A stretch of 29,676 nt of DNA. It comes from SFHK01 sp045538305 (GTDB lineage: Bacteria; Bacillota; Clostridia; Christensenellales; Aristaeellaceae). The notes under the pieces are model-generated. The model did not search any database. It was not told the origin of the DNA and saw nothing but the letters and a program-made list of their open reading frames with translations. The translations under genes were made by a program, and so were the position numbers. Shown here in pieces: positions 1 through 8,604 of the stretch (within the stretch, counting starts at the first letter, position 1; each line of letters starts with the position of its first letter). Location of the stretch: NCBI GenBank assembly GCA_045538305.1, contig JAZSRC010000093.1:1-29676 (forward strand), in the 5' to 3' direction.

Positions 1-53
1 ACTTGAGTGCGCCCCCTCTCCAAGCCTCTCCCTGAGGTTTGTTGATGATCTGT

Positions 54-92
54 CTCCCGTAAATCCTTTTAGAGATTTACGGGAGTTTTTTT
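54..92 (+). terminator. Rho-independent terminator of an off-window plus-strand gene
   Basis: A perfect 12-bp inverted repeat (54-65 with 74-85, 8-nt loop) is followed by seven T residues at 86-92, the layout of an intrinsic terminator read left to right. On the minus strand the stem is not followed by T residues, so it would stop the long minus-strand operon only weakly. Bases 1-53 probably hold the 3' end of that upstream gene: one frame is open to a TGA at 33-35 and another to a TAG at the T-run. Too little is visible to name it, and a non-coding RNA is also possible. Confidence 0.85.
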
Positions 93-1305
93 AGCACCAG
101 TTTCTGATGGCTTCTGTGAGCGCGATTTTTCCATGAGTATAGGTAAGACCGCCCTGAAGGTACGCAATGTACGGCGGACGAATTGGCGCGTCTGCGGAGA
201 GTTCAATGGATGCGCCGGATACAAACGTACCTGCCGCCATAATTACCTGGTCCTGATAGCCAGGCATTGCCCAAGGTTCCGGAACTGCCTCTGCATCTAC
301 GGGAGAATTTGCCTGAACAGCCTGTACAAATCGAATCAGTTTCTCCGGATCTTCAAAACGGATTGCCTGTATTATATCATTTCTCGAGTCATCGTATTTC
401 GGATGAACCTGATAACCCATTTTCTCAAACACGCGCGATGTAAGTATGCTCACCTTGATCGCCTGACTGACAATATGCGGAGCGAGAAACAATCCCTGAT
501 AAAAGGGCTGATAGCTCCCGGCATATGAGCCTACCTCCGCACCGATTCCCGGCGATGTGAGCCGATACCCGATGAGTTCAACGCATTCTGATTTTCCGGC
601 AATATATCCGCCTGTGGGTGCAATTCCGCCGCCGGGATTTTTGGTCAACGATCCCGCGAGAATGTCGGCATGCGGTTCAATTTCGCGGGAAAACTCCCCG
701 TAGCAGTTATCCACCATTACGCGAACATTTTCGTTTTTCTGATGGATGGCGTCAATTGCCTCGTTAATCTCCTCTACACTCAAAGAAGGACGCCAGTCAT
801 AGCCGCGCGATCTTTGTATCAGCACTAGCTTTACATCGCCGGTTAGCATGGAAAGTATGGCAGGGATATCAAGCTTTCCGTTTTTGAGTTCCGCCTGCTT
901 GTAACCGATATGATAATCCTTAAGCGATCCTTTCCCACTTTCTCCCGAAATACCGATTACTTCTTCCAACGTATCGTAGGGCTTTCCGGCAGCGGAAAGC
1001 AGCGAATCGCCGGGGCGAAGGATTCCGTATAGGCACAGCGCAAGCGCATGCGTGCCCGAAGCAATCTGAGGCCGGACGATAGCGGCTTCCGTTCCCAGGA
1101 CATCGGCCATGATCTCAGAAAGCGTATCCCTTCCGATATCGTCGTAACCATATCCTGTCGTAGGGGCAAAATGCCTCGCGGAAACCCTGTGCGCTTTGAA
1201 GGCGTCAAGCACCTTTCTGGTATTCTTTTCTTCTATTTCATCCAGCCTTTGGAAGGCCTCCCGGCAATCAAGTTCTGCTTCTCTTATAATGATCTCAGGC
1301 GTCAT
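91..1305 (-). CDS. Methionine gamma-lyase family / aluminium-resistance-type PLP enzyme (YnbB-like)
   Basis: This 404-residue protein is a fold-type I PLP enzyme of the aluminium-resistance/methionine gamma-lyase group (Bacillus YnbB), related to cystathionine gamma-lyases. Visible marks are the N-terminal TTGYGYDDIGRD segment, the cofactor-pocket stretch RPQIASGTHAL near residue 80, and GSLTKNPGGG with the presumed Schiff-base lysine near residue 225. Family length is usually 400-430, so it looks complete. The true substrate is not settled for this family; a C-S lyase acting on a sulphur amino acid is inferred. It overlaps the end of miaA by 11 bp (1295-1305), with an AAGGAAGAG ribosome site inside miaA, so it is the last cistron of the operon. 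In many Firmicutes hfq lies between miaA and this gene; here there is no room for it. Confidence 0.88.
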   Translation of the reverse strand: MTPEIIIREAELDCREAFQRLDEIEEKNTRKVLDAFKAHRVSARHFAPTTGYGYDDIGRDTLSEIMADVLGTEAAIVRPQIASGTHALALCLYGILRPGDSLLSAAGKPYDTLEEVIGISGESGKGSLKDYHIGYKQAELKNGKLDIPAILSMLTGDVKLVLIQRSRGYDWRPSLSVEEINEAIDAIHQKNENVRVMVDNCYGEFSREIEPHADILAGSLTKNPGGGIAPTGGYIAGKSECVELIGYRLTSPGIGAEVGSYAGSYQPFYQGLFLAPHIVSQAIKVSILTSRVFEKMGYQVHPKYDDSRNDIIQAIRFEDPEKLIRFVQAVQANSPVDAEAVPEPWAMPGYQDQVIMAAGTFVSGASIELSADAPIRPPYIAYLQGGLTYTHGKIALTEAIRNWC

Positions 1306-2242
1306 GATTTTTCTCTTCCTTCATAATGTATTCCGATACTGTCTCGGCAAGCTCTTTAAGCGTTTTTCCTTCAGGAGACAACCAATTAACTCTGTCATCG
1401 CGTTTAAACCAGGTTAGCTGCCGTTTTGCATAGTTTCTGGTAGCTGTTTTGGTTCGGATAATGGCGTCGCTCATGGCGCATTCTCCCCTGAGGGCACGCG
1501 CAATCTCCTTGTAGCCTATTGCCTGCAGGGCAGTAGGATGGCTTTCGTTTCCGTTTTTCATCAATTGCGAAACTTCATTGATCAGACCCTGTTTCACCAT
1601 TTCATCTACTCGGCGATCGATTCTTCGGTACAGGATATCGCGCGGCCAATCAAGCGCAAAAAGCTGTGTTTTAAAAGTATCCTCGATCTTGGCATCGGCT
1701 TCCTCCTGTTGCTTTCTGGTCATACCAGTCAGACGATATATCTCAATAGAACGAATTACTCGCCTGACATCAGCCGGAGGATATTTTTCTGCTGAATCCG
1801 GGTCAATTTGCTTTAGCTCCGCATGCAGCCTTTCAGAACCGCCGGGCATTTCCGAAATCGCCTTCAGTTCGTTTCTAAGGCCCTCATCGGCTTTTTCAGA
1901 GAATCGCATACCCTTCGTCAGCGCGTCGATGTATAAGCCGGTTCCGCCGCAAATGATGGGGATATGGTTTCTGTTTCGGATTTCTCCGACAATTGGCATG
2001 GCATATTCCCTGAAAGCGGAAGCACTGAAAGGTTTTGAAGGCGCGATTACGCTCAGCATGTGATGCGCGATTCCGCCCATTTCCTCTTGATCAGGCTTTG
2101 CGGAAAGTATGTTCATACCCTCATAAACCTGCATAGAATCTGCTGAAATCACTTCTCCGCCGATAAGCTTACATACTTCAACCGCCAAAGCCGTTTTCCC
2201 GGAAGCTGTCGGGCCACAGATTCCGTACATTTTTCTGTTCAT
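1295..2242 (-). CDS. miaA: tRNA dimethylallyltransferase
   Basis: MiaA transfers a dimethylallyl group from DMAPP to N6 of A37 in tRNAs reading codons that start with U, giving i6A. The 315-residue protein begins with the P-loop GPTASGKTALA (about residues 10-20). It then has ISADSMQVYEGMNI, the substrate-binding segment, and AKPDQEEMGGIAHHML. The C-terminal part carries the GYKEIARALRG motif. Length matches the family. It begins 9 bp after mutL with a GAGGAAG ribosome site. Its product i6A is the substrate of MiaB, encoded upstream in the same operon, so both steps of ms2i6A synthesis are co-expressed. The DMAPP donor comes from the pathway that includes IspDF at 25349-26527. Confidence 0.97.
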   Translation of the reverse strand: MNRKMYGICGPTASGKTALAVEVCKLIGGEVISADSMQVYEGMNILSAKPDQEEMGGIAHHMLSVIAPSKPFSASAFREYAMPIVGEIRNRNHIPIICGGTGLYIDALTKGMRFSEKADEGLRNELKAISEMPGGSERLHAELKQIDPDSAEKYPPADVRRVIRSIEIYRLTGMTRKQQEEADAKIEDTFKTQLFALDWPRDILYRRIDRRVDEMVKQGLINEVSQLMKNGNESHPTALQAIGYKEIARALRGECAMSDAIIRTKTATRNYAKRQLTWFKRDDRVNWLSPEGKTLKELAETVSEYIMKEEKNHDA

Positions 2243-2251
2243 ACTGCTTCC

Positions 2252-4177
2252 TCACTGAATACGCTTGAACATGCGTTCAATCTCATGCCGGGTAAGCGCA
2301 CGCATAACCGGACGCCCATGCGGACAGGTGGGCGGCGCGCCGGATTCCCGCATGGATTTGATCAGATTCTGAATCTCTTCGTCGGTAAGCGCGTCACCAG
2401 CCTTTACGGCATGCTTACATGACGCCTGGATGATATCTGTCATGCGCCTTTCGCGTTCAGCGCTTTTAATGGTATCAAGCGATTCAATAATTTCGGTAAA
2501 CATCATGCGCATATCCGCCTGACCCAGTACAAACGGCACCGCGCGCACCTGAATATCCGTTTCGCCGAAAGGCTCTATTTCATATCCGGCCTCTTTCAGA
2601 AGGTCTGCATTCAACAAAAGCAATTCCGCTTCACGTCTTGATACGTGAACAATATACGGAACCAGAAGCTGCTGTGAACCATTCCCCTCTTCAAGGCGCT
2701 TTTTGTAGTTTTCATAATTCAACCGTTCATGCGCAGCGTGCTGATCGATCAGTAAAAGCGCATCTTCAGTTTCAATCAATATATAGGTCTTAAAAAGCGA
2801 ACCTATCAGCCGATATGCTTCCTTTCGGGTTTTAAGCGTATCGGTTGCAATTTCTATCTGCTCCTGCTTTTCTTCTGTCTTTCTAGGTTCGGCATTTTTG
2901 CTTATGGCAGGCGCTTTTTCGGATGCCGAATGATCCTTAAAAGGAGAAACGCTTAGATCGGTAAACGGCGCTCCCTCGCGCACCATGAATTCCCGTTTAT
3001 GAGTGGATTTTGGTATTTCGAATACTCTTTCCGTTTCATCCTTTTTGGGTATAAAGCTGATTTGCCGATGAAGCTGTGGCGATGTCGACTCCTCTTTCCC
3101 CTGCGGAATCTCCGGCTGGGCGGGCAAAACGACATTCACTTGATTTCTTTCTACCGGCGTTTCTTTGGTATAATCAAAATCTCCAATCATCTTTTCATCG
3201 ATAAACGCCTGAGAAATCAAAGCCTGCGAAGTCAGACGGAAGGCAGCTTCATCGCGGAAGCGCACTTCCAGCTTGCTCGGATGCACGTTTATATCCACAG
3301 CCTCCGGAGGCGTTGTAAGAGACAGCACACAGGTGGGATGCATATTAACGGTAACCCTTCCCTTGCATGCCTCTTCGAGCGCCTGTGAAAGAAGTGGGCA
3401 CCTTATCAATCTTCCGTTTATGTAAAAGCATTGCATTGATCGCGTAGGCTTTGCCTGATCGCCAACTCCGATCAGACCCTTTAATGAAAATGCGCCCTCC
3501 GAAGCGTTTACTTCGCGCATCTGCTTCGCATTATCCCTTCCAAACACTGTAAGTGCCGCATGGCGCAGATCGCCGTCTCCTATGCTTGAAAACGCGGTTT
3601 TTCCATTAGATATATATCTTACCGCAACGCCCGGATTGCCGAGAATCATTTTTTGTACGATATCGGACACTAGGCTCTGTTCATACTGAGGCTTTTTCAG
3701 AAACTTACGTCTGACCGGAAGGTTATAAAACAAATCGCGCATGATAATGGTAGTGCCCTCCGGTACGCCCGCTTCCGAAATACCAAGAAAGTTTCCGCCT
3801 TCGATTTCAACCTTTGCGCCGTAATCAGCATTTTTGGTGCGCGTATTCATCGTAAGCTTGGAAACTGCCGCGATGGACGGAAGCGCTTCACCGCGAAAGC
3901 CCAGCGTTCTGATATCCCAAAGGGAATCTTCGTTCCTGAGCTTACTAGTGGCGTGATTTTCAAACGCCAGTCTGGCTTCCGAAAACGGTATACCGCATCC
4001 GTTGTCCGTAACGCGAAGATAGGAAATTCCCCCGTCCCTGATTTCAACGGTAATCGACTTAGCGCCTGCGTCTATTGAGTTTTCCATTAGCTCCTTTACA
4101 ACGGAGCTTGGCCGCTCTACAACCTCACCCGCGGAAATTTTGCTTATGGTGTTTGCATCCAGTATGCGAATTGCCAT
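2252..4177 (-). CDS. mutL: DNA mismatch repair protein MutL
   Basis: MutL links mismatch-bound MutS to strand incision and excision. The 641-residue protein has a GHKL ATPase N-terminus (ELMENSIDAGAK, DNGCGI, TLGFRGEAL) and a variable linker around residues 330-450. The C-terminal dimerisation domain keeps the endonuclease motif DQHAAHERLNYE near residue 478 and CPHGRP near residue 617. These match the metal-dependent nicking type of MutL, as in Bacillus, expected in organisms without MutH. The ATG directly follows the mutS stop (TAAATG) with a GGAGG site inside the end of mutS, so translation is probably coupled. Confidence 0.97.
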   Translation of the reverse strand: MAIRILDANTISKISAGEVVERPSSVVKELMENSIDAGAKSITVEIRDGGISYLRVTDNGCGIPFSEARLAFENHATSKLRNEDSLWDIRTLGFRGEALPSIAAVSKLTMNTRTKNADYGAKVEIEGGNFLGISEAGVPEGTTIIMRDLFYNLPVRRKFLKKPQYEQSLVSDIVQKMILGNPGVAVRYISNGKTAFSSIGDGDLRHAALTVFGRDNAKQMREVNASEGAFSLKGLIGVGDQAKPTRSMQCFYINGRLIRCPLLSQALEEACKGRVTVNMHPTCVLSLTTPPEAVDINVHPSKLEVRFRDEAAFRLTSQALISQAFIDEKMIGDFDYTKETPVERNQVNVVLPAQPEIPQGKEESTSPQLHRQISFIPKKDETERVFEIPKSTHKREFMVREGAPFTDLSVSPFKDHSASEKAPAISKNAEPRKTEEKQEQIEIATDTLKTRKEAYRLIGSLFKTYILIETEDALLLIDQHAAHERLNYENYKKRLEEGNGSQQLLVPYIVHVSRREAELLLLNADLLKEAGYEIEPFGETDIQVRAVPFVLGQADMRMMFTEIIESLDTIKSAERERRMTDIIQASCKHAVKAGDALTDEEIQNLIKSMRESGAPPTCPHGRPVMRALTRHEIERMFKRIQ

Positions 4178-6763
4178 TTAAATCCTCCGTGCCTTTTCAG
4201 ACAATAAATACAGTGCATTGAGCGCATCAATCGGCGACATGCTCATTACGTCCATCTTTCTGATTTCCTCAATCAGCTCCATCGGCTGATAATCGACCAT
4301 TGAAATCTGCCTGTTGCCGGCATTTTTTCTTTTATCGAGTATGGTGTTCCCGATTGAGCCTTTCTTATCGTCGTCCACCTCAAGGCGAGCCATTATCTGT
4401 CTCGCCCGGGCAATAACATTGTTCGGCAAGCCCGCAAGCTTTGCAACCGCTACACCATAGCTTCTGTCTTCCCCGCCGGGGATAACCTTTCTAAGGAATA
4501 TTACGTCCTCACCCTGCTCTTTGGCGGTTACTCGATAATTAACAACGCCGGGAAGCTGACCTTCCAGAACTGACAATTCATGATAGTGCGTGGCAAAAAG
4601 CGTTCGAGCGCCGCATTTTTCACTTGCGATATGTTCCACAGCCGCCCAGGCAATTGACAGGCCGTCAAAGGTTGAAGTTCCTCTTCCAACCTCATCCAAT
4701 ATGACAAGGCTGTTTTTTGTAGCATTCTTGAGGATTACAGCCATTTCACTCATTTCCACCATAAACGTAGATTGTCCGCCGTACAAATCGTCGCTTGCGC
4801 CAATTCTAGTAAAAATCCTGTCGGTCAGCGATATATCGGCAGATTCGGCCGGAACAAAGGACCCGATATGGGCAAGGAGCACTATCAGCGCAACCTGACG
4901 CATATAGGTAGATTTTCCCGCCATATTGGGTCCTGTAATAATCATCACGCGTCCGTTTTCATTAAGGTGCGTGTCATTGGGAACAAATTCCTCGCGCCCG
5001 ATCGCATCTTCCACAACAGGATGGCGGCCATTTTGGATTTCATAGCGTCCTTCCGTATTGATTGTAGGGCGCACATATCCGTTAACGGATGCTGTTTTTG
5101 AAAGAGCGCTTAATGCGTCCAGCGTTTTAAGTGCTACCGCTGTTTTTCTTAGGCGCAGTATATGATCCTTCAATACGTCCCGCAAAGTAGTAAACATCTG
5201 ATACTCAAGCTGAAGCGCACGTTCGTCTGCGCCGAGCACGCGTGTTTCCAGCTCCTTCAGCTCATCGGTTATGAACCTTTCACAATTGGCCAGTGTTTGC
5301 TTTCTGACGTAACGGTACGGTACCAGATGATAAAAGGATTTCGTAACTTCTATATAGTAACCAAAAACCCGATTATAGCTGATTTTCAGGTTTTTGATGC
5401 CGGTTTTCTCGCGCTCCTCCGCTTCAAGCTTGGCAAGCCATTCCCGTCCGTTGTCGGAAGAAGAACGAAGCGCATCTAATTCCTCATTATAGCCGGTATT
5501 GAATATGCCGCCTTCCTTTATCGTAAGGGGCGCATCCTGCGATATTGCCCTTTCCATTTCATCCGCAAGCTCTGTAAGCGAATCCATACCCATAGCAGTT
5601 TCTTCGAGGAATCCGCCTGCGCCAGTCAGCAGCGACTGTATGCACGGAATGGCTTTCAGCGACCTTGTCAGTGACAGGCAATCGTGGGGATTCACGGATT
5701 CGTAAGCAATCTTGCTTAACAGTCGTTCGATATCATAAACGGGCGACAAAGCGTCTCTTAAGGCGTCAAGCAGCATCGGATCGGTTACAAGCTTTTCAAC
5801 TGCATCAAGCCTTTGGGTTATCTCCGTTTCTTCAATCAACGGGTGCTCAATCCAGCTTCTCAGCATTCTTGATCCCATCGCTGTAACCGTTTTATCGAGT
5901 ACGCCCAACAGAGAACCCTTTTTGGATTGGCCTCTCACGGTCTGCGTAAGCTCCAGATTGGCATTGGCCGTATGATCAAGCGTCATAAACCGAGTAGAAT
6001 CATACGGCTGCGCAGCCGATATGTGCTTAAGCGCGTTTTTCTGGGTTTGCATCAGGTAATCAATCAACGCGCCGCCCGCGCTTATTCCAAGCTTGCCAAG
6101 CGCCTGTGCATCCACGCCTGACTTTGTAAAGTGCGCGTCCATCGTCTTTTTGGCCTTTGTATATTCAAACGCCTCTTCGGAATGCTCCGAAATCAGTATG
6201 GAGGCATTTCCGATAAAAGGGCGCACTTCTGCTTTGCTTATCGTAAGTAGTTCCTTGGGCGCAATTCTTGAAATCTCTTCTTGAAGTCGCAGCCTGGCGT
6301 CCGTGAACTGATATACATAAAACTCACCGGTAGAGACATCTGCAAATGCACATCCGGCTTTGTCTTTAAGAAGATACACGCAAAGGATGTAGCTGGGCTT
6401 TTTTTCCTCCAGCATATTGGCTTCTATAACCGTTCCGGGCGTAACCACGCGCGTTACCTGTCTTTCCACCAAACCCTTTGAAAGCGCCGGATCGGACATT
6501 TGTTCGCATATTGCCACTTTATAGCCCTTTTCAATCAGCCTTGCCACATAGGTTTCGGCTGCATGGTACGGCACGCCGCACATCGGTGCGCGTTCTGAAA
6601 GGCCGCAATCCTTTCCGGTCAACGTAAGCTCCAATTCCCTTGATACTACAATCGCGTCATCAAAGAACATTTCATAAAAATCGCCCAGACGGAAGAAAAG
6701 TATGCTGTCTTTGTTTTGTTCCTTTATATCAAGGTATTGCCTCATCATTTGCGTAAGCGCCAT
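4178..6763 (-). CDS. mutS: DNA mismatch repair protein MutS
   Basis: MutS recognises mispaired and looped bases and starts repair. The 861-residue protein has the N-terminal mismatch-recognition domain with GDFYEMFFDDA, holding the Phe-x-Glu wedge that contacts the mispair. The C-terminal ATPase carries the Walker A motif GPNMAGKST at about residues 611-619 and the Walker B region LVILDEVGRGTSTFDG. Length fits full MutS1. The ribosome site GAGGGAG lies 8 nt before the ATG, and the gene starts 27 bp after the ylbF homologue. It is the fifth gene after rng and miaB in the long operon and abuts mutL. Confidence 0.98.
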   Translation of the reverse strand: MALTQMMRQYLDIKEQNKDSILFFRLGDFYEMFFDDAIVVSRELELTLTGKDCGLSERAPMCGVPYHAAETYVARLIEKGYKVAICEQMSDPALSKGLVERQVTRVVTPGTVIEANMLEEKKPSYILCVYLLKDKAGCAFADVSTGEFYVYQFTDARLRLQEEISRIAPKELLTISKAEVRPFIGNASILISEHSEEAFEYTKAKKTMDAHFTKSGVDAQALGKLGISAGGALIDYLMQTQKNALKHISAAQPYDSTRFMTLDHTANANLELTQTVRGQSKKGSLLGVLDKTVTAMGSRMLRSWIEHPLIEETEITQRLDAVEKLVTDPMLLDALRDALSPVYDIERLLSKIAYESVNPHDCLSLTRSLKAIPCIQSLLTGAGGFLEETAMGMDSLTELADEMERAISQDAPLTIKEGGIFNTGYNEELDALRSSSDNGREWLAKLEAEEREKTGIKNLKISYNRVFGYYIEVTKSFYHLVPYRYVRKQTLANCERFITDELKELETRVLGADERALQLEYQMFTTLRDVLKDHILRLRKTAVALKTLDALSALSKTASVNGYVRPTINTEGRYEIQNGRHPVVEDAIGREEFVPNDTHLNENGRVMIITGPNMAGKSTYMRQVALIVLLAHIGSFVPAESADISLTDRIFTRIGASDDLYGGQSTFMVEMSEMAVILKNATKNSLVILDEVGRGTSTFDGLSIAWAAVEHIASEKCGARTLFATHYHELSVLEGQLPGVVNYRVTAKEQGEDVIFLRKVIPGGEDRSYGVAVAKLAGLPNNVIARARQIMARLEVDDDKKGSIGNTILDKRKNAGNRQISMVDYQPMELIEEIRKMDVMSMSPIDALNALYLLSEKARRI

Positions 6764-6790
6764 TGTAATTACTCCCTCTATATCAGCCGA

Positions 6791-7201
6791 TCAGTTTACA
6801 CCTTTGCAGCCAGAACAGGATTCGCACGAACCTGAGCAGCCCTCACTATCGGGATCATCCATTTCACCGGTTACAATAAAGCGAAGTACGGAATTTACCT
6901 GATTGATCAGCTTTGTAAAGTTGTCCCGGGCGGTGTTCAGCTGAATGATGTCGTCAATCATATTCATTCTTTCCTGGCAGTCGCTCATTTGGTCGTTAAG
7001 CTGCTTGACTTTCGCCCAGTCCTTTTCGCCCATCGCCATCAGCTGTTCCATTTCACTTCTGTATTCGAGGTATTTTCCCATGGTAGCCGCAGCCTCTTCG
7101 TTTTTCATGGCTACGTTTTCAGCCTGCTTTACCGCCTTGTATTCTTCGCTTCGCATAATGGCTTCGCCAAGTTCGCGCGTCTTTTCAAAAACTTCGTTCA
7201 T
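6791..7201 (-). CDS. YlbF/YmcA family protein (RicF-like) with four-cysteine tail
   Basis: This 136-residue, mostly helical acidic protein belongs to the YlbF/YmcA group. In Bacillus subtilis YlbF, YmcA and YaaT form the Ric complex, which carries iron-sulphur clusters, promotes RNase Y-dependent mRNA maturation and affects sporulation and competence. The body up to about residue 112 is charged helix. The tail holds cysteines 122, 126, 129 and 132 (C-x3-C-x2-C-x2-C), a plausible Fe-S or zinc site. It sits 11 bp after miaB with a strong AGGAGG site; in Bacillus ymcA likewise follows miaB (ymcB). Whether it acts as RicF or RicA cannot be told from sequence alone. Confidence 0.85.
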   Translation of the reverse strand: MNEVFEKTRELGEAIMRSEEYKAVKQAENVAMKNEEAAATMGKYLEYRSEMEQLMAMGEKDWAKVKQLNDQMSDCQERMNMIDDIIQLNTARDNFTKLINQVNSVLRFIVTGEMDDPDSEGCSGSCESCSGCKGVN

Positions 7202-7212
7202 ATTGTTTCCTC

Positions 7213-8604
7213 CTACATACGTTCTCCGCGCAGCGTATTCTTCCCGGCAGAGGTAATCTTCACATTAACGGTTTTTCCAATCAGCTCCGCAGTTCCTTCA
7301 AAGTTCACCATGTGACCGCGCTTCGTTTTTCCGCCGACAAAAGCTTCGTTACGGGTGGAAACGCTGTCCACCAGTACCTCCTCGGTGTTTCCTACAAGGG
7401 ACATAAGAGTTTCAAGGGATATCGACTGCTGAAGATCGATCAGGCGCTGAATGCGCTGCGTCTTTTCTTCCATCGAAACCGCATCATCCATCATGGCCGC
7501 CTTAGTTCCTTTTCTTGGCGAATAGATGAATGTGTACGCCGCATCAAAGCGAACCGTCCTTACAAGCTCCATCGTATCTTCAAACTGCACGTCGGTTTCG
7601 TTTGGAAATCCTACGATGATATCGCTGGTCAATCCGATATCCGGACAAACGCTTCTGAGCTTTTCAACCAGCGACAGATATCGTTCACGGGTATAGCGCC
7701 TGTTCATTTTTTCAAGAATCTCGTTATTGCCTGCCTGTACAGGAAGATGAAGGTTAGGCATCAGGTGGACAAGCTCTTTATACGCATAGATCAGCTCGTC
7801 GGACAGATCCTTCGGATGACTTGTCATAAAGCGAATACGCGGTATTTCAAGTGCATTTACTTTATAGAGAAGCTCCGCAAAATTGGCGCCGCCGCCCATG
7901 TATGAGTTAACGTTCTGGCCAAGCAGCATTACTTCCTGAACGCCCGCATCCCTGAGACGCCTGCATTCATCAAGCACATCCTCCATGCTCCTGGAGCGTT
8001 CACGTCCGCGTACATAAGGAACGATACAGTAGGAGCAAAAATTATTGCACCCGTACATTACGTTCACAAACGCCGAAAACGGACTCTGTCTTTTTACGGG
8101 AAGGCCCTCTGCAATCTCGCCGTCAATATCGAAAACCTCTGCAACGGGCTTGCGCTCATTCAATACGCGGAAGAGGTATTCGGCAAGCCTGTATGCGTTA
8201 TGCGTTCCGAAGATCAGATCAATAAAGGGGTATTGCTTAATCAACGTTGCTGCCATGTCCTTTTCCTGCATCATGCAGCCGCCGACAGCAATAATCAGAT
8301 CCGGTTTGTTCTTCTTAAGCTCCTTAAGCCATATCACATTGCCAAGCGCCTTATTTTCCGCATTCTCGCGTACGCAGCAGGTATTGTACAGTATGAGATC
8401 GGCTTCCTCTCGCGTTTTCGCTTCGGTATATCCCATCTCTGTAAGCATTCCGGCAAGCGTTTCGCTGTCGCGGACATTCATTTGGCAGCCCAGCGTAACG
8501 ATATGATACTTCTTCTCGGAGGAAAGCATGGCTTTCACGCGGTTCATATACTGCCTTTGCAGCTGAAGCTCGCTTTCATTAACGTGTATTGCTTCTCTTT
8601 TCAT
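7213..8604 (-). CDS. miaB: tRNA-2-methylthio-N6-dimethylallyladenosine synthase
   Basis: MiaB is a radical SAM methylthiotransferase that adds a methylthio group at C2 of i6A37, completing ms2i6A. The 463-residue protein has the N-terminal MTTase domain with three cluster cysteines (TLGCQMN, YNTCCVRE, VGGCMMQ). The radical SAM core has GCNNFCSYCIVPYVRGRERS, whose CxxxCxxC lies near residues 184-191. A C-terminal TRAM RNA-binding domain ends the protein. The GCQMN and RGRERS signatures favour MiaB over MtaB or RimO. Its start overlaps the rng stop by four bases (ATGA), with GGGAG upstream, showing translational coupling to the RNase G-like gene. Confidence 0.96.
   Translation of the reverse strand: MKREAIHVNESELQLQRQYMNRVKAMLSSEKKYHIVTLGCQMNVRDSETLAGMLTEMGYTEAKTREEADLILYNTCCVRENAENKALGNVIWLKELKKNKPDLIIAVGGCMMQEKDMAATLIKQYPFIDLIFGTHNAYRLAEYLFRVLNERKPVAEVFDIDGEIAEGLPVKRQSPFSAFVNVMYGCNNFCSYCIVPYVRGRERSRSMEDVLDECRRLRDAGVQEVMLLGQNVNSYMGGGANFAELLYKVNALEIPRIRFMTSHPKDLSDELIYAYKELVHLMPNLHLPVQAGNNEILEKMNRRYTRERYLSLVEKLRSVCPDIGLTSDIIVGFPNETDVQFEDTMELVRTVRFDAAYTFIYSPRKGTKAAMMDDAVSMEEKTQRIQRLIDLQQSISLETLMSLVGNTEEVLVDSVSTRNEAFVGGKTKRGHMVNFEGTAELIGKTVNVKITSAGKNTLRGERM

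Noticed and set aside
1..53. Possible end of a structural RNA
   Set aside because: No recognisable tRNA, 6S, SRP or RNase P 3' motif is present; a protein-gene tail is equally possible, so no name is given.
7312..7905. Plus-strand open frame of 197 codons
   Set aside because: Antisense to miaB with no start signals or family resemblance.
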